DNA from: Ignavibacteria bacterium | GTDB taxonomy: Bacteria > Bacteroidota > Ignavibacteria > Tepidaquicellales > OLB5 | Reading direction: 5' to 3' | Assembly: GCA_017303675.1 (NCBI GenBank) | Contig: JAFLBX010000001.1 | Location: 383,970 to 447,969, forward strand | DNA: 64,000 bases | Shown: piece after piece, positions 44,796 to 53,714 of the stretch | How positions within the stretch are numbered: position 1 is the first letter of the stretch | Layout: the number at the start of each line of letters is the position of its first letter | The notes under the pieces: model-generated | The model's database searches: none | The model's input: the letters and a program-made list of their open reading frames with translations, nothing else | What the model was told of the DNA's origin: nothing | Program-made: the position numbers and the translations under genes

Positions 44796-46219
44796 AAAAC
44801 TCTCAGATATATAATGCTTTAAGATCTTTAACTCAAAATGAATTTCACGAGTTCGGAAAATTTATTAATTCACCATATTTTAATAACCGAAGCGAGGTAA
44901 TAAGATTTTATGATGCCGTTAAAAAGCATTACCCTGATTTTAACATAAAAAAAGTTAACGAAGAAATGATATTTTCTAAAATTTATCCGAAGAAAATATT
45001 TAATGATGTACTGTTAAGGAAAGTTTTTTCGTTAACAACTAATTTGGTTGCAGATTTTCTTGCAATTTCTTCATTTAAAGAAAATGAACTTGAGTATAAT
45101 GTGAAAATTGCTGATAAACTTCGCGAGAAAAAACTTTCCGTTATGTTCGAAAAAAGATCAAAGATAATAGAAAGCTTGTTTGATACTTTTCCGCATACTT
45201 TTGCTTACTATGAATCCAAATTCAATTTCACCACACTTAAAAACGGTTACTTTCTGCATACCGATGAAGGTAAAATGATAAAAGGGTTCCAGAAAGAAAT
45301 TGACGATTTTATGGAATATTTTCTTTCGGTCAGTCTTTTGCTTTACATAAGACTTTCAGAATGGTCAAAAGCAAGAAGCATAAAATTTGATCTGAAATTT
45401 TATGATGAGGTATTAAATCATATTAAAAAGTATGATTATAATAATAACCCTTTAATAAACCTGTATTATAATATGCTGATGCTCTTGAATACAGAAGAGG
45501 AAAAATATTTTTATGAACTGCAGCAGGGAAGAAAAAACTTTGAAAACAAGCTGAGTCCCGGCGACGATTATAATGCAGTAATAACTTTAATGCAGTATTG
45601 TTATAAAAAAGTACAAAAGGGCGATAGTGACTTCAGAAGAAGACAGTTTGAGATGGTAAACATTGTACTAGATAAAAACATGCTGCCACCCGGGAATATT
45701 GAACCATATTTTTTCATTAACAGCGTCAGGAATGCAGCATTTATCAGAGAATTTGAATGGTGCACTAATTTCATTGAAAAATATAAATCACGATTAAACA
45801 AAGAAAGATTAAGCGAAACTGTCAGTTTTTCAAATGCATTGTTGGAATTTTGTAAAGGTAATTATGACACTGCACTTAATTGCATTTCCGCATTTAATAC
45901 AGAGCGTTCAACAATAAAAACAGAGTTCAGGAATATACAGCTTATAATATATTATGAACTAAATTTTACCGATGAGCTATATTCACTAATAGATTCATAT
46001 AAACATTTTCTCTCACGTGATAAGGATATAGCAGAAAAAACCAAAGAAATGTGTTCTGATTTCATAAAAATGTTCGTTAAGCTTGAAAAAATTAAACATG
46101 ATGAAAATTCAGAAGCAGCTATTTTGCTTAAAAATGAAGTGGAAAAAAAACCATATTTCAATATGAAAGAGTGGTTTTTCTTAAAGCTTGATGAAATTAT
46201 AAAAAAAAGCCGGAAGTGA
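44792..46219 (+). CDS. Uncharacterised helical protein, paralogue 2 (SPYFN family)
   Basis: The 475-residue protein starts with the same signature (NEFHEFGKFINSPYFNNRSEV, then HYPDF and IYPKKIF) and matches paralogue 1 along its length, including SNALLEFCKGNYDTALNCI and DELYSLIDSYKHFL. Start and stop of the pair overlap as ATGA (44792-44795), so they are made together. Its 3' end overlaps a terminator that serves the converging cargo gene. Confidence 0.75.
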   Translation: MKNSQIYNALRSLTQNEFHEFGKFINSPYFNNRSEVIRFYDAVKKHYPDFNIKKVNEEMIFSKIYPKKIFNDVLLRKVFSLTTNLVADFLAISSFKENELEYNVKIADKLREKKLSVMFEKRSKIIESLFDTFPHTFAYYESKFNFTTLKNGYFLHTDEGKMIKGFQKEIDDFMEYFLSVSLLLYIRLSEWSKARSIKFDLKFYDEVLNHIKKYDYNNNPLINLYYNMLMLLNTEEEKYFYELQQGRKNFENKLSPGDDYNAVITLMQYCYKKVQKGDSDFRRRQFEMVNIVLDKNMLPPGNIEPYFFINSVRNAAFIREFEWCTNFIEKYKSRLNKERLSETVSFSNALLEFCKGNYDTALNCISAFNTERSTIKTEFRNIQLIIYYELNFTDELYSLIDSYKHFLSRDKDIAEKTKEMCSDFIKMFVKLEKIKHDENSEAAILLKNEVEKKPYFNMKEWFFLKLDEIIKKSRK

Positions 46220-46227
46220 TCCGGCTT
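46201..46227 (-). terminator. Rho-independent terminator of the SBBP/P-domain cargo gene
   Basis: AAGCCGG (46207-46213) pairs with CCGGCTT (46221-46227). Leftward it is followed by eight Ts. It lies within the last codons of paralogue 2. Confidence 0.75.
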
Positions 46228-46250
46228 ATATTCATTCTATTATTCAGATA

Positions 46251-48326
46251 TTATTTTATTAAAATCATCTTCTTCACCGCTGAAAATTCATTCATTTCCA
46301 GTTTGTAAAAATACACCCCGCTTGAATAATTCGATGCGTTCCAGTCAAAATTGTAACTTCCGGCATCAAGATTATTATTCAGCAGGGATGCAACTTCCCT
46401 GCCAAGAATATCATACACGGAAAGTTTTACTAATCCTGCCTTAGGTAATTGAAATTTTATATTTGTAACCGGGTTGAAAGGGTTTGGAAAGTTTTGAGAA
46501 AGCGAATAACCCGAAGGTATTTCGCTTGAGATATTATTTATGCCAATAGGATTAGTACCTATCACAAAATTCAGAGACCACGCTTTAAGCATACCAGTAT
46601 TTCCGGAGGTTCTGTCGTATATTTTCAGTATCCACGATCCGTTAACATTTGAGTTATTGAACACTGAAAGTTCTTTAGTTGGTCTAAATGAACCGGTAAA
46701 TGGCGCCGTACCGCCGGAAATTGGATTTGCAGCGGAATCGTTAAGCACGGTATTAATAAAATTATCACCTGAGCCTCCGACCTGGTAAATAGCTGTATCA
46801 GTGATTCCGTTATGAACTAAATAGAATTCAAGGTCACCGTCATTTGGATGCAGTACAGTATCAATTTTGAGATTAACATCATAAACATAATAATTCGCCG
46901 GTGCGGTATAATCAACAGATATAGTATCATAAGCATTTTGAAGGTCTCCAATAGTTTTTGTTAATCCGCTTTTGGTGAACTCATTTGTAAATACTGATAC
47001 CGGAGAATATTTGATTATCGCAATATCATTGCCGGTAGTATAATTATTGCTGTTACTGTTACCTGTAGTGTAAACATTTCCGTTCTGGTCAACGCCTACT
47101 GAAATAGCCAGATCAGTACTGTTTGTAGATAAACCGTTATATATCTTTGCCCACTGAAGTGATCCATTAGTATTGTATTTAACAGTCGCTATATTAGTAT
47201 TGCCGTAAATATTTCCTATCACACAAACTCCGTTGTTATTATCAACTGCAATATCATAACCTGAATAACCATCCGGCACTGACCCGCCGTTGTAATTCCT
47301 TAACCATTGCAGGTTTCCGGCCGGGTCATATTTAATTGTAGTAATAGAGTATGAAAGCGGAAAGCCTGGCGCGCCGCTTTCCCCGGTAACATATACATTG
47401 CCTGAATTATCGGTAACTATAGCTCTTGGAATATCCGAGGAGTAATGATAAAAATTATTCCATGATAATGTTCCATCCGGATTGATCTTAAATACTGCGT
47501 AATCACTATTGTTTATGCCCGTTAAAAGTATATTGCTGTTAATATCAACCGTCATATCAAACGGTGAAGCCGGTGAACCTGAGCCTTTGCTGCCGCATCT
47601 TGCTGCCCAAACGAAATCAAGATTCTGTTCATACTTTAACACAACAAACCTTGAAGAATCCGGTAGATTAATATTACAGTATCCGCCAACAATTATCTTT
47701 CCGGCACCGTCTAAGGCAATTCTTCTTCCGCCTTCGCTTCCATAGTTATAGAATGTTTGTCCAATCAATGCACCTGCCGGGCTGAATTTTGCAATAAACA
47801 CATTGTTTAAAGTAGTAACATTGGTAGCATATTCGCCTGTTACATAAACATTACCAGTGAGATCAGTTACAATATCATAGCCTCCGTTATAGGCAGAGCT
47901 GTATGAAAACCTGTATGACCATAATTGTGTTCCGTCGGCATCATATTTAATAACCAGCATTTTATTAGCTCCCCCTGAAACAATGTCGCTTTCACCTGTT
48001 ACGTAGACATTTCCCGATGCATCAACATGTATAGCCCTTGTGAAAGCTCCGTTATCATTTGGTGCAATATAGTTCTGTATCCATTGCTGCACACCCTGGG
48101 AATTGTATTTAACAGTTACTGACTGAATATTGGTATTAGTTGTCTGCCTTTGAGAACCTGTAACATAAACATTACCCTGTGCATCTACAAACATGTCGTT
48201 AACGGCTTCATTTCTTACACTGTCAGAAGTGAATCTCTGCACCCATTCCTGTTGAACCTGTGCCTGCAATTGAACGCTGCATAAAAAACAAAATGTCATT
48301 ATCAAAAAACGGTTAATAATTTTCAT
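46251..48326 (-). CDS. Secreted SBBP-repeat propeller with P-domain and T9SS sorting domain
   Basis: The ~691-residue protein starts at ATG 48326, which is preceded at 7 bases by a strong ribosome-binding site (AAGGAG, 48334-48339); the longer frame to 48428 is rejected. The signal peptide (FLIMTFCFLCSVQLQAQ) is followed by ~10 seven-bladed-type repeats (GNVYVTGES and similar). A P-domain follows (YDVNLKIDTVLHPNDGDLEFYL to LKAWSLNFVIG) and the T9SS tail NFPNPFNPVTNIKF to AVKKMILIK. It is likely an adhesin or surface-binding protein. It sits alone between paralogue pairs, divergent from paralogue 3. Confidence 0.87.
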   Translation of the reverse strand: MKIINRFLIMTFCFLCSVQLQAQVQQEWVQRFTSDSVRNEAVNDMFVDAQGNVYVTGSQRQTTNTNIQSVTVKYNSQGVQQWIQNYIAPNDNGAFTRAIHVDASGNVYVTGESDIVSGGANKMLVIKYDADGTQLWSYRFSYSSAYNGGYDIVTDLTGNVYVTGEYATNVTTLNNVFIAKFSPAGALIGQTFYNYGSEGGRRIALDGAGKIIVGGYCNINLPDSSRFVVLKYEQNLDFVWAARCGSKGSGSPASPFDMTVDINSNILLTGINNSDYAVFKINPDGTLSWNNFYHYSSDIPRAIVTDNSGNVYVTGESGAPGFPLSYSITTIKYDPAGNLQWLRNYNGGSVPDGYSGYDIAVDNNNGVCVIGNIYGNTNIATVKYNTNGSLQWAKIYNGLSTNSTDLAISVGVDQNGNVYTTGNSNSNNYTTGNDIAIIKYSPVSVFTNEFTKSGLTKTIGDLQNAYDTISVDYTAPANYYVYDVNLKIDTVLHPNDGDLEFYLVHNGITDTAIYQVGGSGDNFINTVLNDSAANPISGGTAPFTGSFRPTKELSVFNNSNVNGSWILKIYDRTSGNTGMLKAWSLNFVIGTNPIGINNISSEIPSGYSLSQNFPNPFNPVTNIKFQLPKAGLVKLSVYDILGREVASLLNNNLDAGSYNFDWNASNYSSGVYFYKLEMNEFSAVKKMILIK

Positions 48327-48374
48327 TTTAGATCTCCTTATATATAGTTTTGTTTGTTGTGTCATTATAATATT

Positions 48375-48493
48375 CCGCCAAACCCCGCTAATAAAGAAGA
48401 GGTCTTCGGCTATGAATTGCTCAAACAAATAGCGGGATATTTTGGCGGTAATAAGCTTGATTTAGAATTTGAACACCGGAAGACATAGCCGAA
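48375..48493. other. Interleaved inverted repeats in divergent gap B (potential pseudoknot)
   Basis: CCGCCAAACCCCGCT (48375-48389) pairs with AGCGGGATATTTTGGCGG (48431-48448, with a small bulge). TTCGGCTATG (48405-48414), inside that loop, pairs with CATAGCCGAA (48484-48493) further on. The order 1-2-1'-2' is the same topology as in gap A, though sequences differ. It lies between the P-domain cargo gene and paralogue 3. Confidence 0.6.
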
Positions 48494-48622
48494 CGATTCA
48501 AACTTACCCTGCATAGCTTTGGTAAACAAAGAAAGTTTTGCATATTTTTAGAAGCCTGATTTTGATATTATTGTGTTTATAGCTAAATTTGACAATATTT
48601 AATTGAATTTTTAGAGTCATTT

Positions 48623-50059
48623 ATGCAAAAAACAAAATTGATAGGCTTATTAAGAATGTTTTCAAAACAGGAAATAAGCAGGTTTAATGAATTTATCCGG
48701 TCACCTTTTTTTAACAAAAATGAAAACAACGTAAAACTTGCCGAAACTGTTATAAAATACTGGCCTGAATTTGAATCAACTGAGCTTACCGAAGAAAATA
48801 TCTATAAACAAATATTCCCAAAAGAAAAGTTCGAATACTTTAAAATCAAAAATATTATTTCTGATGTATATGGACTTGCAGCTGAATTTCTTAAAGTGAC
48901 AATTTCTCAAAGCAGGAAACAGGATGGGGAAATAAATCTGCTGAATGCTCTTCATGACAGAAAGCTTGATAACATTTACAAACAGCGTGAAAAAAAGATC
49001 CAGAATGAATTATTAAACTCCAAAGTAAAAGATGAAGATAATTATTTACGGCAATACCAGCTTGAAAGGGTTAACATTGCACATTACAAATTCGCAGGTT
49101 CATCATATTCATTTAACAGCATTCAAAAAGAATTTGACAGCTTCCTCCAGTATTCTTTAACCGGCCTGCTTAGGCTTTACTCAAAAATGCTTCACAACAA
49201 AAATCACGGAAATATAAATTTTGATATGAAGATGTTTAATAATGTTTGGGATTATGTTAAAAATTCTGACCTGAGCAATAATCCTTCATGTATGGTTTAC
49301 GAACAAATAATTAAACTAGAGCTTAGCAAGGATGAAAAGGAATACCGAAAACTAATTGAGATCAAAACTAAGTATAAAAACTACATTCCCGATGAGGAAT
49401 TATATTACATTTTACTTGTCCAGAATTCATTTGCCGCCTACAAGTTAAAATCCGGGGATGAGAGTTACTACCAGGAACGGTTTTTAATTTTCAAAGAAAT
49501 GGTAGAGCTTGGATTCATGTCTTACAAATATGTCATTTATCCCAATTTCATTTCTGCTTTTACTTCTGCCTGTATGGCAGGAGAATATATTTGGGCTGAA
49601 GAATTTCTCAAAAAAGCATCAAACGGGATCTCGCCAACAGAGGAAAAGTTCAATACACTGAATTACTGCAGGGGATTCATTGCATTCAGGCAAAAAGAAT
49701 ACGGGAAGGCATTGCAGTATTTTTCCAAAACAAACTTCAGGCTTTATTTAATGAAAGTAATGGTAAAAAGCTATTCTGCCCGTATATATTACGAACAGAA
49801 CCTATATGAACAGACTATTTCTTCTGTCGATACTTTCAGGCATTACCTAAAGACAGAAAAAATGATGGATGAAGAACAGAAAAATGCGCACTATGAGTTT
49901 TTGAGGAACCTGGCTGAGCTTGCCAGGCTGAAGTTTGAAGGAATGGACAAAAAAAACAGGGAAGACCTTGCGATTCTCATAAAACAGATAAAAAGTATGA
50001 GCGCTAATCCGCTTGGAGCTAAGAACTGGCTGCTTGATAAAGCTGGGGAGCTGAATTGA
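48623..50059 (+). CDS. Uncharacterised helical protein, paralogue 3 (SPYFN family)
   Basis: The 478-residue protein carries QEISRFNEFIRSPFFNKNENNV, YWPEF and IFPKEKFEYFKIKNI. It is closest to paralogue 4. Mostly helical, without signal peptide or membrane segment; the C-terminal region repeats the SFRHYL/GKALQYF type of TPR-like phrases. It is 35 bases before paralogue 4. Function unknown. Confidence 0.75.
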   Translation: MQKTKLIGLLRMFSKQEISRFNEFIRSPFFNKNENNVKLAETVIKYWPEFESTELTEENIYKQIFPKEKFEYFKIKNIISDVYGLAAEFLKVTISQSRKQDGEINLLNALHDRKLDNIYKQREKKIQNELLNSKVKDEDNYLRQYQLERVNIAHYKFAGSSYSFNSIQKEFDSFLQYSLTGLLRLYSKMLHNKNHGNINFDMKMFNNVWDYVKNSDLSNNPSCMVYEQIIKLELSKDEKEYRKLIEIKTKYKNYIPDEELYYILLVQNSFAAYKLKSGDESYYQERFLIFKEMVELGFMSYKYVIYPNFISAFTSACMAGEYIWAEEFLKKASNGISPTEEKFNTLNYCRGFIAFRQKEYGKALQYFSKTNFRLYLMKVMVKSYSARIYYEQNLYEQTISSVDTFRHYLKTEKMMDEEQKNAHYEFLRNLAELARLKFEGMDKKNREDLAILIKQIKSMSANPLGAKNWLLDKAGELN

Positions 50060-50094
50060 ACTTTAAAAACATAAAAATTCATTAAAGGATAAGT

Positions 50095-51528
50095 TTGAAG
50101 AATACCAAGTTAATATTACTGCTAAAGACATTTTCCAAAGAAGAAATCAAGAGGTTCAGGGATTTTGTAATCTCACCATATTTTAATAAAAATAAAAATG
50201 TTCAGAAATTAAATGAGACCCTGTTTAAATTTCACCCGAAGTATGATTCTTTGCTTCCGGATGAAGAAACAATTTACAAAGAAATATTTCCAGATGAAAA
50301 ATTTGATTATTTTAAGATCAAAAATATTTCTTCTGATCTTTATAACCTGGGACTGGATTTTTTACGATTTACTTCTAATCCCGCCACTGAGTTTACATCT
50401 GAGTATAATCTTATAGTACAGCTGCGGCAGCGCAAACTATTTAATCTTCACAGAAAGCTTGTTAAATCTCTGGAAAAATCTTTCAAAGAAAAAAAAATAA
50501 AGGATAATCCTTTTCTTTACAATAATTACCTTGTCGCAATTGAAAGCCAGTTTGTAGATCTATTTGAAAAACCCAGCAGCATATCAGGTATTGTTAATGA
50601 ATTTGATAGTTTTTTTGAATACTTCATCAATAATCTACTTTTCTATTATAACCTGTTTATCCATATCAGCAAGGATAACAATATCAAGCTTGATGTTAAA
50701 ATGATGGATGAAGTAATTTCATTCCTTGAAAAAGGTCCGGTAAGCAGCCATCCAGTTACATTATCATACAGCTATCTCATCCTGCTTAAGATAAAAGGAA
50801 ATGATGAGTATTTTTTCAGATTAAAGGAACACTATTTCAATAATTTTGAGTTTATGAATGAATTTTCCGCATATACAGTTCATATGTATATGTTCGGTTA
50901 CTGCGCTGATAAATATAATATAGAAGGAGACAGGCGATATGTAAACGAAGGTTATGAACTTTACAGGCATTCATACTTAAACAACAGGGTTACATCCGGG
51001 GAACTTCTTTATCCGGATTTTGTGAATTACATAAAGATCTTTGTAAGAGCCGGCGATATTGAGCTTGCAAGAAAATTTATTGCTGATTTTGCAGCACAGC
51101 TGCCGAAAGACCAGCTTGATAACTGCCTGAATTATTCAAATGCTTACATTGCTCATTATGAAGGTGACTATAACAAAGCTTTGAAGCTTATAACAATGGT
51201 GAATTTTCCCCTCGCTATTTTAAAGGTACAGGTCAGGCTGATAGAAGTCCAGCTGAATTTCCAGCTTGAATATTATGAAGAAACACGAAGTATTATAGAA
51301 TCATTTAAGAAAACATTTATGAAGGAAGCCGTTATTTCAGAAAGCTTGAAAGAATCGATACTTGGTTTTTTGAAATCCACGATAACCCTTATAAATCTAA
51401 AACAGGAATCTGACAGGAATAAACGGCAAACTGATCTATCTATGCTTAAAGACACGATATCAAAGAATCAAATGAATCATTTCGGAGTAAAATTCTGGCT
51501 TGAAGACAGGATTAAAGAGGTATTGTAG
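50095..51528 (+). CDS. Uncharacterised helical protein, paralogue 4 (SPYFN family)
   Basis: The 477-residue protein begins at TTG 50095, since KNTKLILLLKTFSKEE aligns with the other paralogues from this point. It has EIKRFRDFVISPYFNKNKNV, FHPKY, IFPDEKFDYFKIKNI, and the helical C-terminus with NAYIAHYEGDYNKALKLI. All four paralogues conserve the SPxFN signature, the aromatic-Pro-acidic/aromatic site and the F/Y-P pair. The gene ends at a good terminator. Confidence 0.75.
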   Translation: MKNTKLILLLKTFSKEEIKRFRDFVISPYFNKNKNVQKLNETLFKFHPKYDSLLPDEETIYKEIFPDEKFDYFKIKNISSDLYNLGLDFLRFTSNPATEFTSEYNLIVQLRQRKLFNLHRKLVKSLEKSFKEKKIKDNPFLYNNYLVAIESQFVDLFEKPSSISGIVNEFDSFFEYFINNLLFYYNLFIHISKDNNIKLDVKMMDEVISFLEKGPVSSHPVTLSYSYLILLKIKGNDEYFFRLKEHYFNNFEFMNEFSAYTVHMYMFGYCADKYNIEGDRRYVNEGYELYRHSYLNNRVTSGELLYPDFVNYIKIFVRAGDIELARKFIADFAAQLPKDQLDNCLNYSNAYIAHYEGDYNKALKLITMVNFPLAILKVQVRLIEVQLNFQLEYYEETRSIIESFKKTFMKEAVISESLKESILGFLKSTITLINLKQESDRNKRQTDLSMLKDTISKNQMNHFGVKFWLEDRIKEVL

Positions 51529-51540
51529 TTTTGACAATCA

Positions 51541-51566
51541 AAAAAGGAGCTAAATAGCTCCTTTTT
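51541..51566. terminator. Rho-independent terminator after paralogue 4
   Basis: AAAAAGGAGCT (51541-51551) pairs with AGCTCCTTTTT (51556-51566) around AAAT. The A/T ends make it effective in both directions, so it can also end rpsT. Confidence 0.85.
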
Positions 51567-51619
51567 CAGTTATACTTTGTACATTCACACGATACTATTT
51601 AGATAAAGTGTGAGAAGAA

Positions 51620-51877
51620 TTATTTCAGCTTATTAACAGCTTTTGTAAGTTTTGATTTCTTGTTAGCAGCGTTATTTTTGTGAATTATGCCTTTTACTGC
51701 AGCTCTATCAAGAACCTTAACGGCTTTTTTAAGCTCTTTTTCAGCTTCGTCTTTTTTCTTTGCAGCTGTCACGTTCTTTAATGCGGATTTAATTTTCGCT
51801 TTAAAGTGTTTATTATATTCAGTTCTCTTAGGGGTCTGCCTTGCTCTTTTTTGAGCTGATTTATGTCTTAATGGCAT
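51620..51877 (-). CDS. rpsT: 30S ribosomal protein bS20
   Basis: The 85-residue basic protein matches S20: PLRHKSAQKRARQTPKR at the start, an NKHFKAKIKSALKNV helix, and KGIIHKNNAANKKSKLTKAVN at the end. It binds 16S rRNA early in 30S assembly. Monocistronic, with the shared terminator downstream; divergent from porX. Confidence 0.97.
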   Translation of the reverse strand: MPLRHKSAQKRARQTPKRTEYNKHFKAKIKSALKNVTAAKKKDEAEKELKKAVKVLDRAAVKGIIHKNNAANKKSKLTKAVNKLK

Positions 51878-52029
51878 CTAATTTTTATCCTTTTTATACT
51901 ATTAATATTGATTTATTTTTACTTAATTTAAACTTAATTCCAAAAATAGCCATATCTTATAAGAAAATCAATTTACTATTTAACGCCCGCCTCTAAATCC
52001 GGGTAATTTTCAAACAAAAACACTAAAAA

Positions 52030-53598
52030 ATGGAAAAATTGAAGAACAAAATCCTCTGGGTTGATGATGAGATTGAGCTTTTACGCTCAAATATCCTCTT
52101 TCTGGAAGATAAAGGCTATTTTGTTGAAAAGGCTACAAACGGGGAAGATGCCATTGACCTTGTGAAAGAAAAAGATTTTGACCTGATTTTTCTTGATGAA
52201 ATGATGGCCGGTATGGGCGGACTTAAAACTCTTGCTTCTATTAAAGAAGTGCAGCCTAATGTTCCGGTGGTTATGGTAACCAAAAATGAAACGGAATCCC
52301 TAATGGAAGATGCTATCGGAGCTAAAATTTCCGATTACCTGCTCAAGCCCGTTAACCCCAACCAGATTCTGCTCGTCTGTAAAAAATTCCTCGAAGGCAA
52401 ACGTATAAAAAGCGAAACAGTTTCGCGTGATTACATCCAGGAGCTCAACAAGATAAATATGGCTATGATGGAGCCTCTTGATTACAATGACTGGATAAAA
52501 ATTAACAGCGATCTTACCCAATGGGAAATGGAGCTTGATGAACATCCCGAGCTTGGATTAAAAGATACTGTACTTGCTACACGTAAGGAATGTAACGCCG
52601 AGTTCTGCAGATTTTTTGAAAGAAATTACGTAGAATGGATCCACGGCAAAAAAGAAGGTCCGACATTTTCAAATGGAATTGTTGAAAAATACGTTCTGCC
52701 TGAGCTGGATTCAAATAAATCGGTTTTCTTTTTTGTAATTGACTGCCTGAGGCTTGATCAGTGGATGCTGATGGAAAAAATGCTGTATGATTACTTCAAG
52801 ATCACAAAGGATTTTCATTATGGCATAATCCCTTCGGCAACACCATATGCAAGAAATTCAATTTTCAGCGGTCTCTTCCCGAGTGAAATAGAAAAACATT
52901 ACCCTGAGCTTTTTGCCAAAGGAGAAGATGATGAGAACAGCAAGAACAATTACGAAAAAGAATTCCTGCAAAAACTGCTCGATAGAAAACGCATTAAGCT
53001 TAAAAACGAGCTGCGATATGTTAAGATACTTGATGCTGATTTTGGCAAAGGGATAGAAAATAAAATTTCGAGCTTTTCAAATACCCACCTGAATGCTATT
53101 GTTGTAAATTTTGTAGATATACTTGCACACAACCGTTCAGATAATGCCGTACTTAAAGAAATCGCGCCTGATGAATCAGCTTACCGCTCATTAACTCAAT
53201 CATGGTTCGAGCATTCATCACTCTTCAGTATGTTCAAAATACTTTCTCAGCAGAAGGATATCAAGATAATTGTGACTACAGATCACGGCAGCATTCGCTG
53301 TATGCGCGGCTCTAAAGTACTGGGAGACAGGGAAACCTCTACAAATCTGCGGTATAAATACGGCAGAAATGTAAAAATAGATGACCGCCAGGCGATATTC
53401 ATTCGCAATCCCCAGGATTACAAATTACCTAAACGGGGGGGAATAGTTAATTACGTGGTAACAAAAGAAGATTTTTACTTTGTTTACCCAACTGATTACC
53501 ATTATTACCTCAGTCATTATAAAAATACTTTCCAGCATGGCGGTATTTCAATGGAAGAATTGATATTGCCGGTAGTAACCTTGGAGCCCAAAGTATAA
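52030..53598 (+). CDS. porX: PorX-type T9SS regulator: receiver plus PglZ domain
   Basis: The 522-residue protein has an N-terminal receiver with acidic pair in LWVDDEIEL, phospho-accepting Asp56 (LIFLDEMMAG), the KPVNP lysine at ~105, and a linker. A PglZ (alkaline-phosphatase-superfamily) domain of ~300 residues follows: FFVIDCLRLDQWMLM, ATPYARNSIFSG, VTTDHGSIRC and the C-terminal FQHGGISMEELILPVV. This fusion is the hallmark of PorX, the response regulator of type IX secretion; its PglZ domain is a zinc phosphodiesterase acting on oligonucleotides in studied homologues. Its partner PorY is not in the window. Eight T9SS cargo genes are. Confidence 0.92.
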   Translation: MEKLKNKILWVDDEIELLRSNILFLEDKGYFVEKATNGEDAIDLVKEKDFDLIFLDEMMAGMGGLKTLASIKEVQPNVPVVMVTKNETESLMEDAIGAKISDYLLKPVNPNQILLVCKKFLEGKRIKSETVSRDYIQELNKINMAMMEPLDYNDWIKINSDLTQWEMELDEHPELGLKDTVLATRKECNAEFCRFFERNYVEWIHGKKEGPTFSNGIVEKYVLPELDSNKSVFFFVIDCLRLDQWMLMEKMLYDYFKITKDFHYGIIPSATPYARNSIFSGLFPSEIEKHYPELFAKGEDDENSKNNYEKEFLQKLLDRKRIKLKNELRYVKILDADFGKGIENKISSFSNTHLNAIVVNFVDILAHNRSDNAVLKEIAPDESAYRSLTQSWFEHSSLFSMFKILSQQKDIKIIVTTDHGSIRCMRGSKVLGDRETSTNLRYKYGRNVKIDDRQAIFIRNPQDYKLPKRGGIVNYVVTKEDFYFVYPTDYHYYLSHYKNTFQHGGISMEELILPVVTLEPKV

Positions 53599-53682
53599 AG
53601 CATTAAAAATATCCTTTTATTACATTCTAAATTATAAGAAATATATTCATATTATAATGTGGTGTGATAATTTAGTCATAAT

Positions 53683-53706
53683 GTAGTCGCAGCCTTCAGG
53701 CTGCGC
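53683..53706 (+). repeat. REP hairpin with 5' GTAG (left of transposase)
   Basis: GTAG is followed by T and the palindrome CGCAGCCT-TC-AGGCTGCG. It is the same 23-base unit, in inverted orientation, as at 54190-54212. GTAG next to a hairpin is the known guide of REP elements recognised by RAYT transposases. Confidence 0.85.
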
Positions 53707-53714
53707 TTATTAAA

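Noticed and set aside
48327-48428. N-terminal extension of the SBBP/P-domain gene
   Set aside because: A strong ribosome-binding site precedes the ATG at 48326, and the extension lacks signal-peptide character.
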